Assembly (NCBI RefSeq): GCF_000224335.1
Contig: NZ_AFXZ01000051.1
Coordinates: forward strand, 1-61,999
From: Bizionia argentinensis JUB59
Lineage (GTDB): Bacteria > Bacteroidota > Bacteroidia > Flavobacteriales > Flavobacteriaceae
Direction: 5' to 3'
Length of the DNA: 61,999 nt
Shown here: positions 35,076 to 44,743 of the stretch, piece after piece
Layout of the letters: each line of letters begins with the position of its first letter
Numbering within the stretch: position 1 is the first letter of the stretch
Position numbers and translations under genes: made by a program
The notes under the pieces: generated by a model
The model's database searches: none
What the model was told of the DNA's origin: nothing
The model's input: only the letters and a program-made list of their open reading frames with translations

Positions 35076-35543
35076 TTAATCTTTTAACTCTGTAAGCCAA
35101 TTTAATTCCTGAATTTTACTATCTATCTCTCTAAAAGCTCTTCCTGTTTGATCCATTTCAGTTTGTAACTTCTTAATATCAATGGTTGTTTTAAGATTGG
35201 CATCACCACTATTATTTATTTGAGCAGCGTACCTAATATTTCTTAATTTTTCAGAAAGCATTTTTAATGAATCTCTTTTAGCAAGTGCCTCCATTAGCGA
35301 ACCTTCTCCTTTAATATTATTTTCATTATTGGTCTTATTGATTCTAATAACCAAGCTTTCTAAATCTTGAATTGCGGTTCTCAATTGCGCCAATAGCTTT
35401 GCTGGATCTTCTTGTGGTTTTTTGTCATCTGATACAATAAGAACAGGCCTTATTCTATTTTGAATATGTTCAATTTTCTTCATCAAATCTGATCGTAACA
35501 AAAGTGCCTCTGCAAGTTTCATTTTTTTAATTTTTTCTGACAT
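35076..35543 (-). CDS. DIP1984-family protein
   Basis: A 155-residue, almost entirely helical protein matching the DIP1984 (septicolysin-like) pattern: MKLAEALLLRSDLMKKIEHIQNRI, LESLVIRINKTN, GEGSLMEALAKRDSLK, and a C-terminal QTGRAFREIDSKIQELNW. Coiled-coil throughout. It may start at M8 (KLAEALL). Located 28 bases downstream of catalase on the same strand, so probably co-expressed. Function unknown. Confidence 0.85.
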   Translation of the reverse strand: MSEKIKKMKLAEALLLRSDLMKKIEHIQNRIRPVLIVSDDKKPQEDPAKLLAQLRTAIQDLESLVIRINKTNNENNIKGEGSLMEALAKRDSLKMLSEKLRNIRYAAQINNSGDANLKTTIDIKKLQTEMDQTGRAFREIDSKIQELNWLTELKD

Positions 35544-35571
35544 ACTGTAGCTTTAAAAAATTAACTAATTA

Positions 35572-37107
35572 TTACCTTGGACATTTAGAAATTGGATTAT
35601 TATCTGGTTTCGGTGCCCATTTATTATAAGGTGTCAAATCAAAGTTATTTACCTCATCCATAGTTAAACCTAATGCTTTTGCAACACCTTGACCATATTC
35701 TGGATCGGCTTTAAAGCAGTTTCTTATATGGCGAACTTGAATGAATTTTTCTGCGCCACCTACTTGCGCTGCTGTATTATTAAATAACAAATCTGCTTTT
35801 CCGTCGGCTTTAATAATGCGGAACAAATCGCCTGGTTGCGTGTAATAATCTTCATCATCATCCCTAAAATTGTGCGCATAAGCGTCACCATTTAATTCTA
35901 AAGGGGGATCTTTAAATTCTGGCTGCTCTTGCCATTCACCATAACTGTTAGGCTCATAATGCAATGTGCCGCCATGATTTCCATCTACACGCATAGTTCC
36001 ATCTCTATGGTTAGAATGATACGGACAGGTTGGTTTATTAACCGGAATTTGATAATGATTTACACCTAATCGATAACGTTGTGCATCTCCATAAGAAAAT
36101 AGTCGCCCTTGCAACATTTTATCTGGTGAAAAACCAATTCCAGGAACCACATTCAATGGATTGAAAGCAGCTTGCTCTACGTCTTGAAAATAGTTTTCTG
36201 GGTTTCTATTTAATTCAAATTCTCCAACAGGTATTAAAGGAAAATCTTTTTTAGACCAAACTTTAGTTAAATCGAAGGGATGAAAACGATATGTTTTTGC
36301 TTCTTCTTCTGTCATAACTTGTACAAACATTTTCCATTTCGGAAAATCCTTTTTATCAATAGCATCAAAAAGATCTCTTTGTGATGATTCCCGATCCATT
36401 CCTACCACTTTCTTCGCCTCTTCATCAGATAGGTTTTCTATTCCTTGCTGACTTACAAAATGAAACTTCACCCAATGTCTTGCGTTGTCTTTGTTTAAAA
36501 AACTATAGGTATGGCTACCAAAACCGTGCATATGTCTGTAGCCTTTTGGAATGCCACGATCACTCATAGTTATGGTAACTTGGTGTAAAGATTCTGGAAG
36601 TAAAGTCCAAAAATCCCAGTTATTATTAGCACTTCTTAAATTAGTTTTTGGATCACGTTTTACAGCACGATTTAAGTCTGGAAACTTCATTGGATCACGA
36701 AAGAAAAACACAGGTGTATTATTTCCTACTAAATCCCAGATACCTTCATCGGTATAAAACTTAAGTGCAAAACCTCTAATATCTCTTTCGGCATCTGCAG
36801 CGCCTCTTTCTCCTGCAACTGTAGAAAATCTGCTGAACATTTCTGTTTTTTTACCAACTTCGCTAAAAATTTTCGCTTTGGTATATTTTGAAATATCGTG
36901 AGTTAACGTAAATGTTCCAAACGCTCCAGAACCTTTAGCGTGCATTCGCCTTTCTGGAATGACTTCGCGATCAAAGTTTGCCATTTTTTCAAGAAACCAA
37001 GCATCTTGCATTAGCATTGGCCCTCTTGGTCCTGCAGTTTGTACATTTTGGTTGTCTCCAACTGGTGCTCCAGTTTGTCTTGTGAGTTTTGGTTTATTAT
37101 CTTCCAT
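35572..37107 (-). CDS. katA: Monofunctional haem catalase
   Basis: A 511-residue clade 3-sized catalase. Catalytic His56 ([12 protein letters not shown]), Asn129 ([10 protein letters not shown]) and haem-ligand Tyr339 ([15 protein letters not shown]) are all present. No signal peptide: cytoplasmic. It decomposes hydrogen peroxide, complementing Dps. The TGAyCtnrGTCA palindrome found upstream of neighbouring stress genes is not present upstream of catalase, so its control probably differs. Confidence 0.97.
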   Translation of the reverse strand: MEDNKPKLTRQTGAPVGDNQNVQTAGPRGPMLMQDAWFLEKMANFDREVIPERRMHAKGSGAFGTFTLTHDISKYTKAKIFSEVGKKTEMFSRFSTVAGERGAADAERDIRGFALKFYTDEGIWDLVGNNTPVFFFRDPMKFPDLNRAVKRDPKTNLRSANNNWDFWTLLPESLHQVTITMSDRGIPKGYRHMHGFGSHTYSFLNKDNARHWVKFHFVSQQGIENLSDEEAKKVVGMDRESSQRDLFDAIDKKDFPKWKMFVQVMTEEEAKTYRFHPFDLTKVWSKKDFPLIPVGEFELNRNPENYFQDVEQAAFNPLNVVPGIGFSPDKMLQGRLFSYGDAQRYRLGVNHYQIPVNKPTCPYHSNHRDGTMRVDGNHGGTLHYEPNSYGEWQEQPEFKDPPLELNGDAYAHNFRDDDEDYYTQPGDLFRIIKADGKADLLFNNTAAQVGGAEKFIQVRHIRNCFKADPEYGQGVAKALGLTMDEVNNFDLTPYNKWAPKPDNNPISKCPR

Positions 37108-37181
37108 TTTTAGTTTATTTTTTAGTGATTTATCTTAATATTTAAATTTACAAAAAAAACAATCTTCTGCAAGTGTTTCTT

Positions 37182-38030
37182 TTATACACGATGCCTCAAT
37201 ACAAGTACCGGAACATGTGATTGGTATCCTAAATCTTTGACCAATGGTTTAGACACTAATCTACTGAAAAAATTGCTTTTTTGATTTATAAAAGCAACCA
37301 TATCGCTTTCATGTCTTTCTATAAAAGCGTTAATTCCTTCAAGAACCGTCATACCATTTAATTCATGGAAACTATGGTCAACATCTTTAAAAAGCGTTAC
37401 TAACAATTTTTTGTTATCCTGTTGTTCCTTTGTTAGCTTATCCGATTCTTTGATATGAATCACCTGTATATCTGTGCCATGCGTACCGGCAATATTAATC
37501 AGGTATTTGAGCTCTCTTCGTTTAAAAGGTGTTTTATAATCCGTAGGAAAAACTATTTTTCTTGGTGTTTTAAAAACGACATCTTCAGGTATCGCCAAAA
37601 CAGGGCAAGCTTTACTATTTTCCATCACATTAATGGTATTCATACCAAAAGCAACTGGTCTTGAACTGGTCATACCTTTTGCTCCCATAATGATGATATC
37701 TATATCGTGTTTTGCTACAACATCATCTACAGCTTCAAGCAAGGCATTGTTTGCAAAAATTGTATTATATGTATGTATTGGATCGTTACTTTGCAGATTA
37801 AGTACTTCTATTAAACTTTTAAATTGTTCTTCCGTTTTAGGCTCTTGATTGTCAAAAGTTCGCCGACCAAAATCCGTGTAATTGTGGCTATCTATAGAGT
37901 AACCATCTGCATAATAGGTGTTCAAAAAGTAAAACGTGCATTTACGGTCTGCATAGAGGTCTAAAGCATAGCGTGCTGCATTAAGAGCTTCTTTTGAAAA
38001 ATCAGTAAGTATTAAGATTCTTTTGTCCAT
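37182..38030 (-). CDS. Double-domain universal stress protein
   Basis: A 282-residue protein of two UspA domains (1-145, 150-282). The first opens KRILILTDFSKEALNAARYALDLYADRKC and ends DIIIMGAKGMTSSRPVAFGMNTINVMENS, close to the ATP-binding G-x2-G-x9-G pattern. The second ends LVSKPLVKDLGYQSHVPVLVL without it. It has its own palindrome/-7 box promoter unit at 38053-38095. Confidence 0.92.
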   Translation of the reverse strand: MDKRILILTDFSKEALNAARYALDLYADRKCTFYFLNTYYADGYSIDSHNYTDFGRRTFDNQEPKTEEQFKSLIEVLNLQSNDPIHTYNTIFANNALLEAVDDVVAKHDIDIIIMGAKGMTSSRPVAFGMNTINVMENSKACPVLAIPEDVVFKTPRKIVFPTDYKTPFKRRELKYLINIAGTHGTDIQVIHIKESDKLTKEQQDNKKLLVTLFKDVDHSFHELNGMTVLEGINAFIERHESDMVAFINQKSNFFSRLVSKPLVKDLGYQSHVPVLVLRHRV

Positions 38031-38052
38031 AATGATAGCTTTTCACAATTGT

Positions 38053-38095
38053 TAAAATTAGTCAACTACCATGACTATTGAAATGACCTCGGTCA
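38053..38095 (-). promoter_or_regulatory. Stress-type promoter: palindrome plus -7 box (UspA)
   Basis: tgacctcggtca (38084-38095) with perfect arms, and minus-strand TAATTTTA (38053-38060), centres 33 bp apart, 23 bases before the UspA ATG. Confidence 0.75.
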
Positions 38096-38309
38096 GTCAC
38101 TATCTGAAAATTAAAGCAAAAGTTGAAAACTCTAAAAACAGCAAATGCAATCATCGATCCTTGGCACAAACAACAACTGTTTATTAACACTATTTCTCTT
38201 TGTGCGGAATAACCCTAAATGGAATATTAATTTGAAGGCCTAATCTTTTGACTATCGACTTTGCTTATGATATTTTCTTTCAATTTAGCGAATTAAAAAA
38301 GTCCCATTG

Positions 38310-39569
38310 TTACGGTGGTGTGCCTTCTCCATTTGAAACAACTGCATCAATTTGTACCAAAGCGTTCATAGGCAAAGCTGAAACACCAATTATTGTTCTT
38401 GCAGGAAGATCGCTTTTGAAAAATGTGGTAAATACTTCATTCAAAACATCGATATCCTTGATGTTTTTAAGTTGTATGTTTACTTTAACCACATCATCCA
38501 TAACGTGATCTATACTTTCCACGATAGCCTTAATGTTTTTTAAGCTTTGATTTACCTGTTCTTTTATTCCACCAGCAATCATTTTATCGGTTTTTGGTTC
38601 TAGTGGTAACTGGCCTGAAATATGGTTGTAGTGCGAAAAAGCTACAGTTTGGGTAGAGAACGTGTTTTTAGGTGCGTCCTGCGTATTGTTTGCGCGGATG
38701 ACAATCCCATGTCTGTCTGCAACGGCTTGTGGTGGTGTGCCATCTCCGTGAGAGATCACGGCATCAATTTGAATTAAGGCGTCCATAGGCAAACCTGAAG
38801 CTATGACCACGGTACGTGCAGGTACATAAGCCGCTGTTCTGGCAATTGCAGAGTCTGGAAAAAATGAGGAATACACTTCATTTACAGCGTCTATATCCGA
38901 GGGGTTTTTAAGAAAAATTGTTGTTTTAACAATATCGTCAAAAGGAACGTCTATGCTTTGTAAAATTGCCTTGATATTTTTTAGGCACTGTTCAGCTTGC
39001 TTCTTCACACCACCAATTACAATTTTATCCGATTTTGGATCGATAGGTAACTGCGCCGAAATATTGTTGTAATGGGAAAATGCTACCGTTTGAGCAGATA
39101 CTTTACTAATTGGCGCATTTTGAGTATTCTTCACAACTTTCTTAAGCGCTGTTGGTTGTTGCGGATGCGTACCAACACCGTTTGAAATTACAGCATCCAT
39201 TTGTATCAATGCGCCGTCCATCGGTAAAGCATCGACCGCCATGATTGTTCGTGTAGGAAAATAGTTTTGAAAGACCGACGTATAAACTTCATCTAAGGCA
39301 TCAATATCTGATATGTTTTTAATGTATATCGTAATTTTAATGACATCGTTCATACTTTGATCGATACCTTCTACAATTGCTCTCAAGTTATTTAAGCATT
39401 GCTTAGCTTGTTCCGCTATGGTATTTCCTGCAATTTCACCTGTTCTTGGATTGATAGGTAATTGAGCTGAAATATTATTGTAATGCGAAAAGGCTACAGA
39501 TTGTGTTGCAAAAGAACTTTTTGGCGCATTTTCAGTGTTTCTTGAAACTTTAATGATATCATTACCCAT
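38310..39569 (-). CDS. Triple-domain RidA (YjgF/UK114) protein
   Basis: A 419-residue fusion of three complete RidA domains (~10-125, ~145-265, ~285-419). Each repeats the same landmarks: VAFSHYNNISAQLP or VAFSHYNHISGQLP, KAIVESIDHVMDDVVK-type, and the active-site arginine segment PTRTIMAV, PARTVVIA, PARTIIGV, followed by LIQ(I/M)DAV. RidA normally is a single ~130-residue domain that trimerises and hydrolyses reactive enamines/imines; here one chain could form a pseudo-trimer. The usual late glutamate is aspartate in all three. It has its own palindrome promoter unit. Confidence 0.9.
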   Translation of the reverse strand: MGNDIIKVSRNTENAPKSSFATQSVAFSHYNNISAQLPINPRTGEIAGNTIAEQAKQCLNNLRAIVEGIDQSMNDVIKITIYIKNISDIDALDEVYTSVFQNYFPTRTIMAVDALPMDGALIQMDAVISNGVGTHPQQPTALKKVVKNTQNAPISKVSAQTVAFSHYNNISAQLPIDPKSDKIVIGGVKKQAEQCLKNIKAILQSIDVPFDDIVKTTIFLKNPSDIDAVNEVYSSFFPDSAIARTAAYVPARTVVIASGLPMDALIQIDAVISHGDGTPPQAVADRHGIVIRANNTQDAPKNTFSTQTVAFSHYNHISGQLPLEPKTDKMIAGGIKEQVNQSLKNIKAIVESIDHVMDDVVKVNIQLKNIKDIDVLNEVFTTFFKSDLPARTIIGVSALPMNALVQIDAVVSNGEGTPP

Positions 39570-39656
39570 ATCGATATTTATTTTTAGATTTTATTATTAA
39601 AATAATTTACTAATTGCATAGGTTTATTTAAGAGACTCCTATAATAAATCATGAAT

Positions 39657-39699
39657 CAAAGTTAACATGCTTATTCAACTCTTGCTATGATCCAGATCA
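39657..39699 (-). promoter_or_regulatory. Stress-type promoter: palindrome plus -7 box (triple RidA)
   Basis: tgatccagatca (39688-39699) and a perfect minus-strand TAACTTTG (39657-39664), centres 33 bp apart, 88 bases upstream of the RidA start. The remainder of the 39570-39898 gap shows nothing recognisable. Confidence 0.75.
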
Positions 39700-39898
39700 G
39701 TTTGAATAAGGAATGACCATAAGGCGTATATTCTTTAAAGACCTACTATTTTGAATATTAATTTAGCTCATAGTTAAGTCTTTAAAAACAGCGAATAAAA
39801 TATCTCGATATTAGCGAAGTATTGGTTGACCGTTGAGAACATAGGTTTTAATTTATATAATAGTGTCTATCTAATAAATTAAAATCAGCTACGAGGCA

Positions 39899-40802
39899 CT
39901 AACTTTGCGTCTGTCTTTTTTCTCTAATCAAATAAATAACAATTAAAATCAAAACACCACTAACGCATACCAAATTGTAAATTTTTCTCCATCAATAATA
40001 CCCCAAATTACAGCAACAATTGGTAATAAACAACTTGCTGTACTTGCAAAAACAGCTAATGTTTTTTGAATTAATTTATAATACAATAGCATTGCAATCG
40101 CTGTTCCGAATAGGGTTAAAAACGATAAATACCCTAATGGTTTCAGAACGTCTGGTGTTAATTCAAAATTTTGAACAAAACCAGTAAAATATAATACCAC
40201 AAGTGCAGGAACTGCCCAAATGGTATAAACAGCAGCAGTTAATTCAACAGCTTTAACTTTTGATGTTCGCTCTGCAACAACCACAGCATTATCACCATAA
40301 GACGCTCCTGCTAAAACAATTAGCGATGCATACCCAAACTGTGACCCTTCCGTATTTGCATCTGAAAAATAAATTAAGCTTGCAGCACCTAAAAACCCTA
40401 TTACAGCACCAATGACTTGTGAAAATTGACTCTTAATTCCGAAAAGAAAAAATCCAAATACCAACACAAAAACGGGCATTAAAGAATCTAAAAGTCCCGC
40501 CAAAGAACTACTTATCTCTGTTTGCGCAATGGGAAACAAAAACATGGGTGAAAAATTCCCAGAAAAACCTACGACAGTTACCCCAGAATAAGGTTTTTTT
40601 TAGACATTTTTTTAATTGCTGGAATACCAATAATAGCTAGTAACAATCCAGAACCAACTATACAAATAGCTCCTATTTCATAAGGTGTAAAGGCAACCAA
40701 TGATTTTTTGATTAACATAAACGAGCTTCCCCAAGTTAATGTTATGACTATTAATAAAACCCAGCGGTTATTGAACAATGTTCCCATGTTATTAAACATC
40801 AA
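39899..40802 (-). pseudogene. EamA/DMT-family transporter, two frameshifts
   Basis: Three reading-frame pieces make one DMT transporter. Piece 1 (40802-40578) has TM1-TM2 (LIVITLTWGSSFMLIKKSL). Piece 2 (40545-39949) has the middle and end (LPIVAVIWGIIDGEKF). Between them the text in another frame would read GVTVVGFSGNFSPMFLFPIAQTE, needing one extra G. Near the end a missing G shifts the C-terminus; restored, it reads YALGGVLILIVIYLIREKR. Two independent lesions suggest decay rather than one error. Confidence 0.8.
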
Positions 40803-40859
40803 AGAAGTTCCTCTTCTTCCGAACTAGTACTATTCATTATGTTTCTTCTATTAAACTAA

Positions 40860-41604
40860 TTATCTTAATTTTATATCCCCACCATCTGCCATAAGTGTTT
40901 GACCCGTCATATACTGACTGTCTTCACTCAATAAAAAGGCTACTATAGGTGCAACGTCTTTTTGTGGGTCTCCAAAACGATGCATTGGGTTTTTACTAAT
41001 AATTTCTTCATATTGTTCTGGGAAATTTTCTTTCCATTGTTTTACACCTTCGGTAAATGCAAGCGGACAAACTATGTTTACTCTAATGCCATCTTCTGCC
41101 CATTCATTAGCTGCTACACGGGACAAACCTCGAATCGCTTCTTTGGCTGCTGCATAGCTTCCTTGATTTTTTTGACCTAGTAACCCTGCACCAGAACCAA
41201 AATTTACGATGGACCCGTTAGTTTTCTTTAATTCTTTATAGGCAGCTTTCATAAAATTTAAGGTACCTTTTAAACCTGTGTTCATAGACAAAGCCCAATC
41301 GTCTTCAGTAAGTTCTAGTATTGGTTTTTGACGAGATGCGTGTGCATTATTAACCAGACTTGTTAATTTTCCGAATTTAGAAATAGCAAGTTTAACCGCT
41401 TCTTTTGCAACTGTTTCTTTAGAAATATCTCCTTTTAAGAATGCAATTTGCTCTGGATTGGATGCTACTTTTTGCTTACCTGCTTCTTCGTTTAGGTCAA
41501 CAGCAACAACACAAGCTCCTCTTTCCGTTAATTCAGTAGTCATGGCTCCACCAATTCCTGCCGCCTCCTGTTATTATTGTTATTTTATCTTTTAAATTTT
41601 TCAT
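40860..41604 (-). pseudogene. SDR oxidoreductase, frameshifted at the nucleotide-binding loop
   Basis: From 41543 the frame encodes a good SDR: VVAVDLNEEAG, NNAHAS (NNAG variant), SIVNFGSGAG, catalytic YAAAKEAIRG (Tyr-x3-Lys) and PLAFTEGV. Its normal N-terminus lies in another frame from ATG 41604 (MKNLKDKITIITGG). One surplus G in ggaggcggcaggaatt separates them; without it the loop reads ITGGAGIGGAM. As it stands the cofactor loop is lost. A C-terminal TGQTLMADGGDIKL is intact. Confidence 0.75.
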
Positions 41605-41646
41605 AGTATTTATTGTATTAAAATTCCAAATATGCATTTCACCTAT

Positions 41647-42093
41647 TTATTTGATTGGTAAAGCCATAACTATTCGGTCTTCATTATCTAAAAAATAGTT
41701 ATCTAAAATTTCCTCTCCTTCAAAACCCAAATCTTTATATATTTTTATAGCAGAAACATTATCAGAATAGACTGTTAAGGCAATTTCTTTAGGGTTTTTA
41801 GCTTTTAGAACTTCAATCAAACCTTCTGTTAGTTTTTTTCCTAAACCTTTCCCTCTACCTTTTTGATGAACACCTAAAGATAATATCCAGCCTTTTTGCT
41901 CATTTGTACTTAAACCACCTATAATATAGCCAAAAATTTTGTCATTTTCTTTTGCTACCAAAAAGTAATCTCTAGAAATATCGAATAATTGACGTATTAC
42001 AAAAGCTGGGTAACTGTCTGTATTGAATACGTGTTGCTCAATGGCAATAATAGTTTCTAAATCTTCTAATTTTACTTTATGTATTGTTATCAT
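41647..42093 (-). CDS. GNAT acetyltransferase (RimI-like)
   Basis: A 148-residue N-acetyltransferase: VFNTDSYPAFVIRQLFDIS, then the acetyl-CoA loop LSLGVHQKGRGKGLGKKLTEGL (Q/R-x-x-G-x-G), and a C-terminal YSDNVSAIKIYKDLGFEGEEIL. Pattern and size fit the RimI group or related protein acetyltransferases. It is 9 bp upstream of HdeD on the same strand. Confidence 0.9.
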   Translation of the reverse strand: MITIHKVKLEDLETIIAIEQHVFNTDSYPAFVIRQLFDISRDYFLVAKENDKIFGYIIGGLSTNEQKGWILSLGVHQKGRGKGLGKKLTEGLIEVLKAKNPKEIALTVYSDNVSAIKIYKDLGFEGEEILDNYFLDNEDRIVMALPIK

Positions 42094-42102
42094 TATGTTT
42101 TT

Positions 42103-42741
42103 TTAATCATCCCATTCGTTACGTATTTCTAACATAAGGTCGTCATAACGTTTTACTAATTCTGCTGATATCTTTTTTGAGGATTTATGCAACTTTCGCA
42201 ATTGAAATGAAAGAAAAACACTGAAAAGCCCAGCGAAAAGGAAATTTATAGCCACTAATACTACCAGACTCAATCCTGCAAAAAGCGGATTCCAAATAAG
42301 TATGAATGATACGATGGTACCAATTGTACCTAAAATTAAAAGTCCTCCCCAGTTTTTGCTTCCATATTTTTTAACATCCATTGCAAAACCAATGGTAGAT
42401 ATAGAACGAAACATAATTACAAAACCAATATAAAAAGCTAATGCTGTAATGGACAATTCAGGTTTAAGTAATAATAAAACCCCAACTATTAACGTAAGAA
42501 TACCGAAGCCTAAAGACCAACCCCAATTATCCAGGCGATCTCTATTTATCAGCGCAAAAACACTTTCTGAAATGCCACTTAATAAAAATGATAATGCAAA
42601 GAGTAAGGACAGTGTTAACAACGAGCCTACTGGCGAAGAAAAGGCTACAATGCTTACGATTATAAAAAATATACCTACAAGTAAAGGAATGTACCAATGT
42701 TTAACGGTGCTTTTAATCGTTTTTAAAAATGATGTTTCCAT
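42103..42741 (-). CDS. HdeD-family (DUF308) membrane protein
   Basis: A 212-residue protein with six TM helices in three hairpins: WYIPLLVGIFFIIVSIVAF, LSLLFALSFLLSGISE, WGWSLGFGILTLIVGVLLLLKP and so on, the DUF308/HdeD arrangement. HdeD is linked to acid resistance at high density in E. coli. It lies between a UspA gene and a GNAT gene, forming a possible stress operon. Confidence 0.9.
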   Translation of the reverse strand: METSFLKTIKSTVKHWYIPLLVGIFFIIVSIVAFSSPVGSLLTLSLLFALSFLLSGISESVFALINRDRLDNWGWSLGFGILTLIVGVLLLLKPELSITALAFYIGFVIMFRSISTIGFAMDVKKYGSKNWGGLLILGTIGTIVSFILIWNPLFAGLSLVVLVAINFLFAGLFSVFLSFQLRKLHKSSKKISAELVKRYDDLMLEIRNEWDD

Positions 42742-42766
42742 AGTTTTGTTTTTTACAGGTTAATAA

Positions 42767-43585
42767 TTATAATTTAAAGGTCATTACTGGTCGTCTTGAA
42801 TGGTTTGCAAGATCTTCTGAGATACTTCCTTTAATTAAATGATTTAATCCTTTTCTCGCATTAGTAATCACTACAATTGCATCAGCGTTTGTTTCATCTG
42901 CATATTGAATGATTCCGTCCTCAATAGTATAACCCGCAATAAATTCTACTTTATTTGATCCGCCTGCATCAGCAAATTCTTTTACCTTTTTATTGAAGGT
43001 TTTAGAGTTTATAAATCCGTTATTAGGTCTATTCACATAAACCAAGTCCACTTTGCTTCCTAGTTTTGAAAGTTTGTTTTCTGCTCTCTTATAGGCATCT
43101 ACACTTTCTATACTCATATCTGTTGCTAAAACCACTTGGTTTAGGCTAAAGTTTTCTGGTTTATTTTTAACAATTAATACAGGTGTGCTACTATTTCGTA
43201 CCATTTTTTCTGCATTAGATCCAGCAAATATGCCATCTTGAAGCGTGATGCCTTGAGAACCCATAATTATCAAATCTGCATCTAACTCTTTAGCAACAGC
43301 ATCTACCTCTTGATATACCTTGTGCTTTTTAATCACTGGAATCACGGTAACGCCTTCTAAATAGTCTTTGTTCAAAAACTCTTCAAATCGTTTTTTTGCA
43401 AGCGACAACATAAAAAACATTTCGTTTTTACTGTCATTTTGCGAGATAGAGAACAATGCATCAGAAACCTCTAACATATGTAGCACGTGTAAGGTGGCGT
43501 TATGCTTTTTGGCAAGTATAGCTCCTGTTTCTAGAGCAAATTCTGATTGTTCTGAAAAATCAATAGGTATAATTATATCTTTCAT
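42767..43585 (-). CDS. Double-domain universal stress protein
   Basis: A 272-residue tandem UspA protein. The first domain ends LIIMGSQGITLQDGIFAGSNAEKM, a complete G-x2-G-x9-GS ATP-binding motif. The second ends AIVVITNARKGLNHLIKGSISEDLANHS, G-spaced similarly. Both start with an IIPIDFS or VLATDMS strand. It is 25 bp upstream of HdeD. The palindrome promoter unit found at the other UspA gene is not visible here. Confidence 0.93.
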   Translation of the reverse strand: MKDIIIPIDFSEQSEFALETGAILAKKHNATLHVLHMLEVSDALFSISQNDSKNEMFFMLSLAKKRFEEFLNKDYLEGVTVIPVIKKHKVYQEVDAVAKELDADLIIMGSQGITLQDGIFAGSNAEKMVRNSSTPVLIVKNKPENFSLNQVVLATDMSIESVDAYKRAENKLSKLGSKVDLVYVNRPNNGFINSKTFNKKVKEFADAGGSNKVEFIAGYTIEDGIIQYADETNADAIVVITNARKGLNHLIKGSISEDLANHSRRPVMTFKL

Positions 43586-43630
43586 AATTTATAAATTAAC
43601 AAGGTTAGTTTTTATCTTTTATTTGTTTTA

Positions 43631-44691
43631 CTATTTACTAAGATCAACCAGTATTTTTACTTCCGACGGATCTTTTATTAATGCTTCGAAGCCTTCATAT
43701 ACAATATTTTCTAACGGTATTAAGTTTGTGATTAATTTTTCTACTGGTAATCTTCCACTATTAATCAAAGCAATAACTTCAGGAAAAATATTTCGATATC
43801 CAATAATTCCTTTAATTGTTAATTATCTTAAAGCTTGGTCTAAAGCATCGTGCGACACATTTTTAGAAAACAGCGCTACTAATACTGCTATACCACCATT
43901 ACGCAAACTCTGTATTCCTGTATCAAAGGAAGATTGCACACCTGCCGCATCTATAAATACATCAACACCATTTTCTGTCATTTCCTTTATTTTTTTAGGA
44001 ATGTCTTTTTCACGGGCGTCAAAAGTTTTTGTTGCTCCAATTTCTTTTGCTTTTGCCAATCTACTTTCAGAAATATCTGTAATAAAAACTTGAGAAGCAC
44101 CACTCGCTAAAGCCACTTGAAGTGTAAGCAATCCAATAGGGCCAGCTCCTGTAATTAAAACTGTGTCTCCCATTTTCATTCCTCTTTGCTGTAAGCCATA
44201 AGCAGCTACCGCATCAGGTTCAACAATTACACCTTGCTCAAACGTCATATTATCTGGCTTTTTACGGGTCATATATTCTTCAACAACCCCATATTTGGCA
44301 AAAGCACCATTGGCAGTAAGACCAACAAAACCTAATGGCTCTGAAAAGTTATATTCTCCTTTTGGTACAAATGGGCTTTCTGGATTTCTAAGAATAGGCT
44401 CCACAGTAACGCGGTCTCCTTTTTTTACATTTGTAACATTTTTCCTGTATTAACCACAACTCCTGAAAATTCGTGACCAAGTGTAGTTACTCCTTTATAA
44501 CCATTTAATGGATACGGCTCACCTCCATGAATTAATTGTGGGCAGTGATTATACTCATGTAGATCTGAACCACAAACACCTGTAAACTTAACTTCTATTT
44601 TTACCTGATTATCATTTGGTGTTGGAACATTAGTTTCCTATACTCTTATATCTTTCGCTGCATAACAGCGCGCTGCTTTCATCTTTTCCAT
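43631..44691 (-). pseudogene. Broken zinc-type alcohol dehydrogenase
   Basis: Full-length relic of a paralogue of the 25218-26282 dehydrogenase. From the ATG at 44691 it reads MEKMKAARCYAAKDIRV, then a TAG where the intact copy has GTAGAA-type sequence. There is a frameshift after LGHEFSGVV, an open stretch from 44404 to 43823 (GAGPIGLLTLQVALASGA), a TAA after LDQALR, and the usual C-terminus PSEVKILVDLSK to 43631. At least three lesions. The structural-zinc lobe lacks cysteines, as in the intact copy. Confidence 0.85.
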
Positions 44692-44743
44692 AATCCTTCT
44701 ATTTAATATGTTATTATTTTATTTTTGAGATTTAATCCGTGAT

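Noticed and set aside
40860-41543. A shorter intact SDR starting at MTTELTERG
   Set aside because: It would lack the cofactor-binding loop, which is found in another frame just upstream, so a frameshift is more likely.
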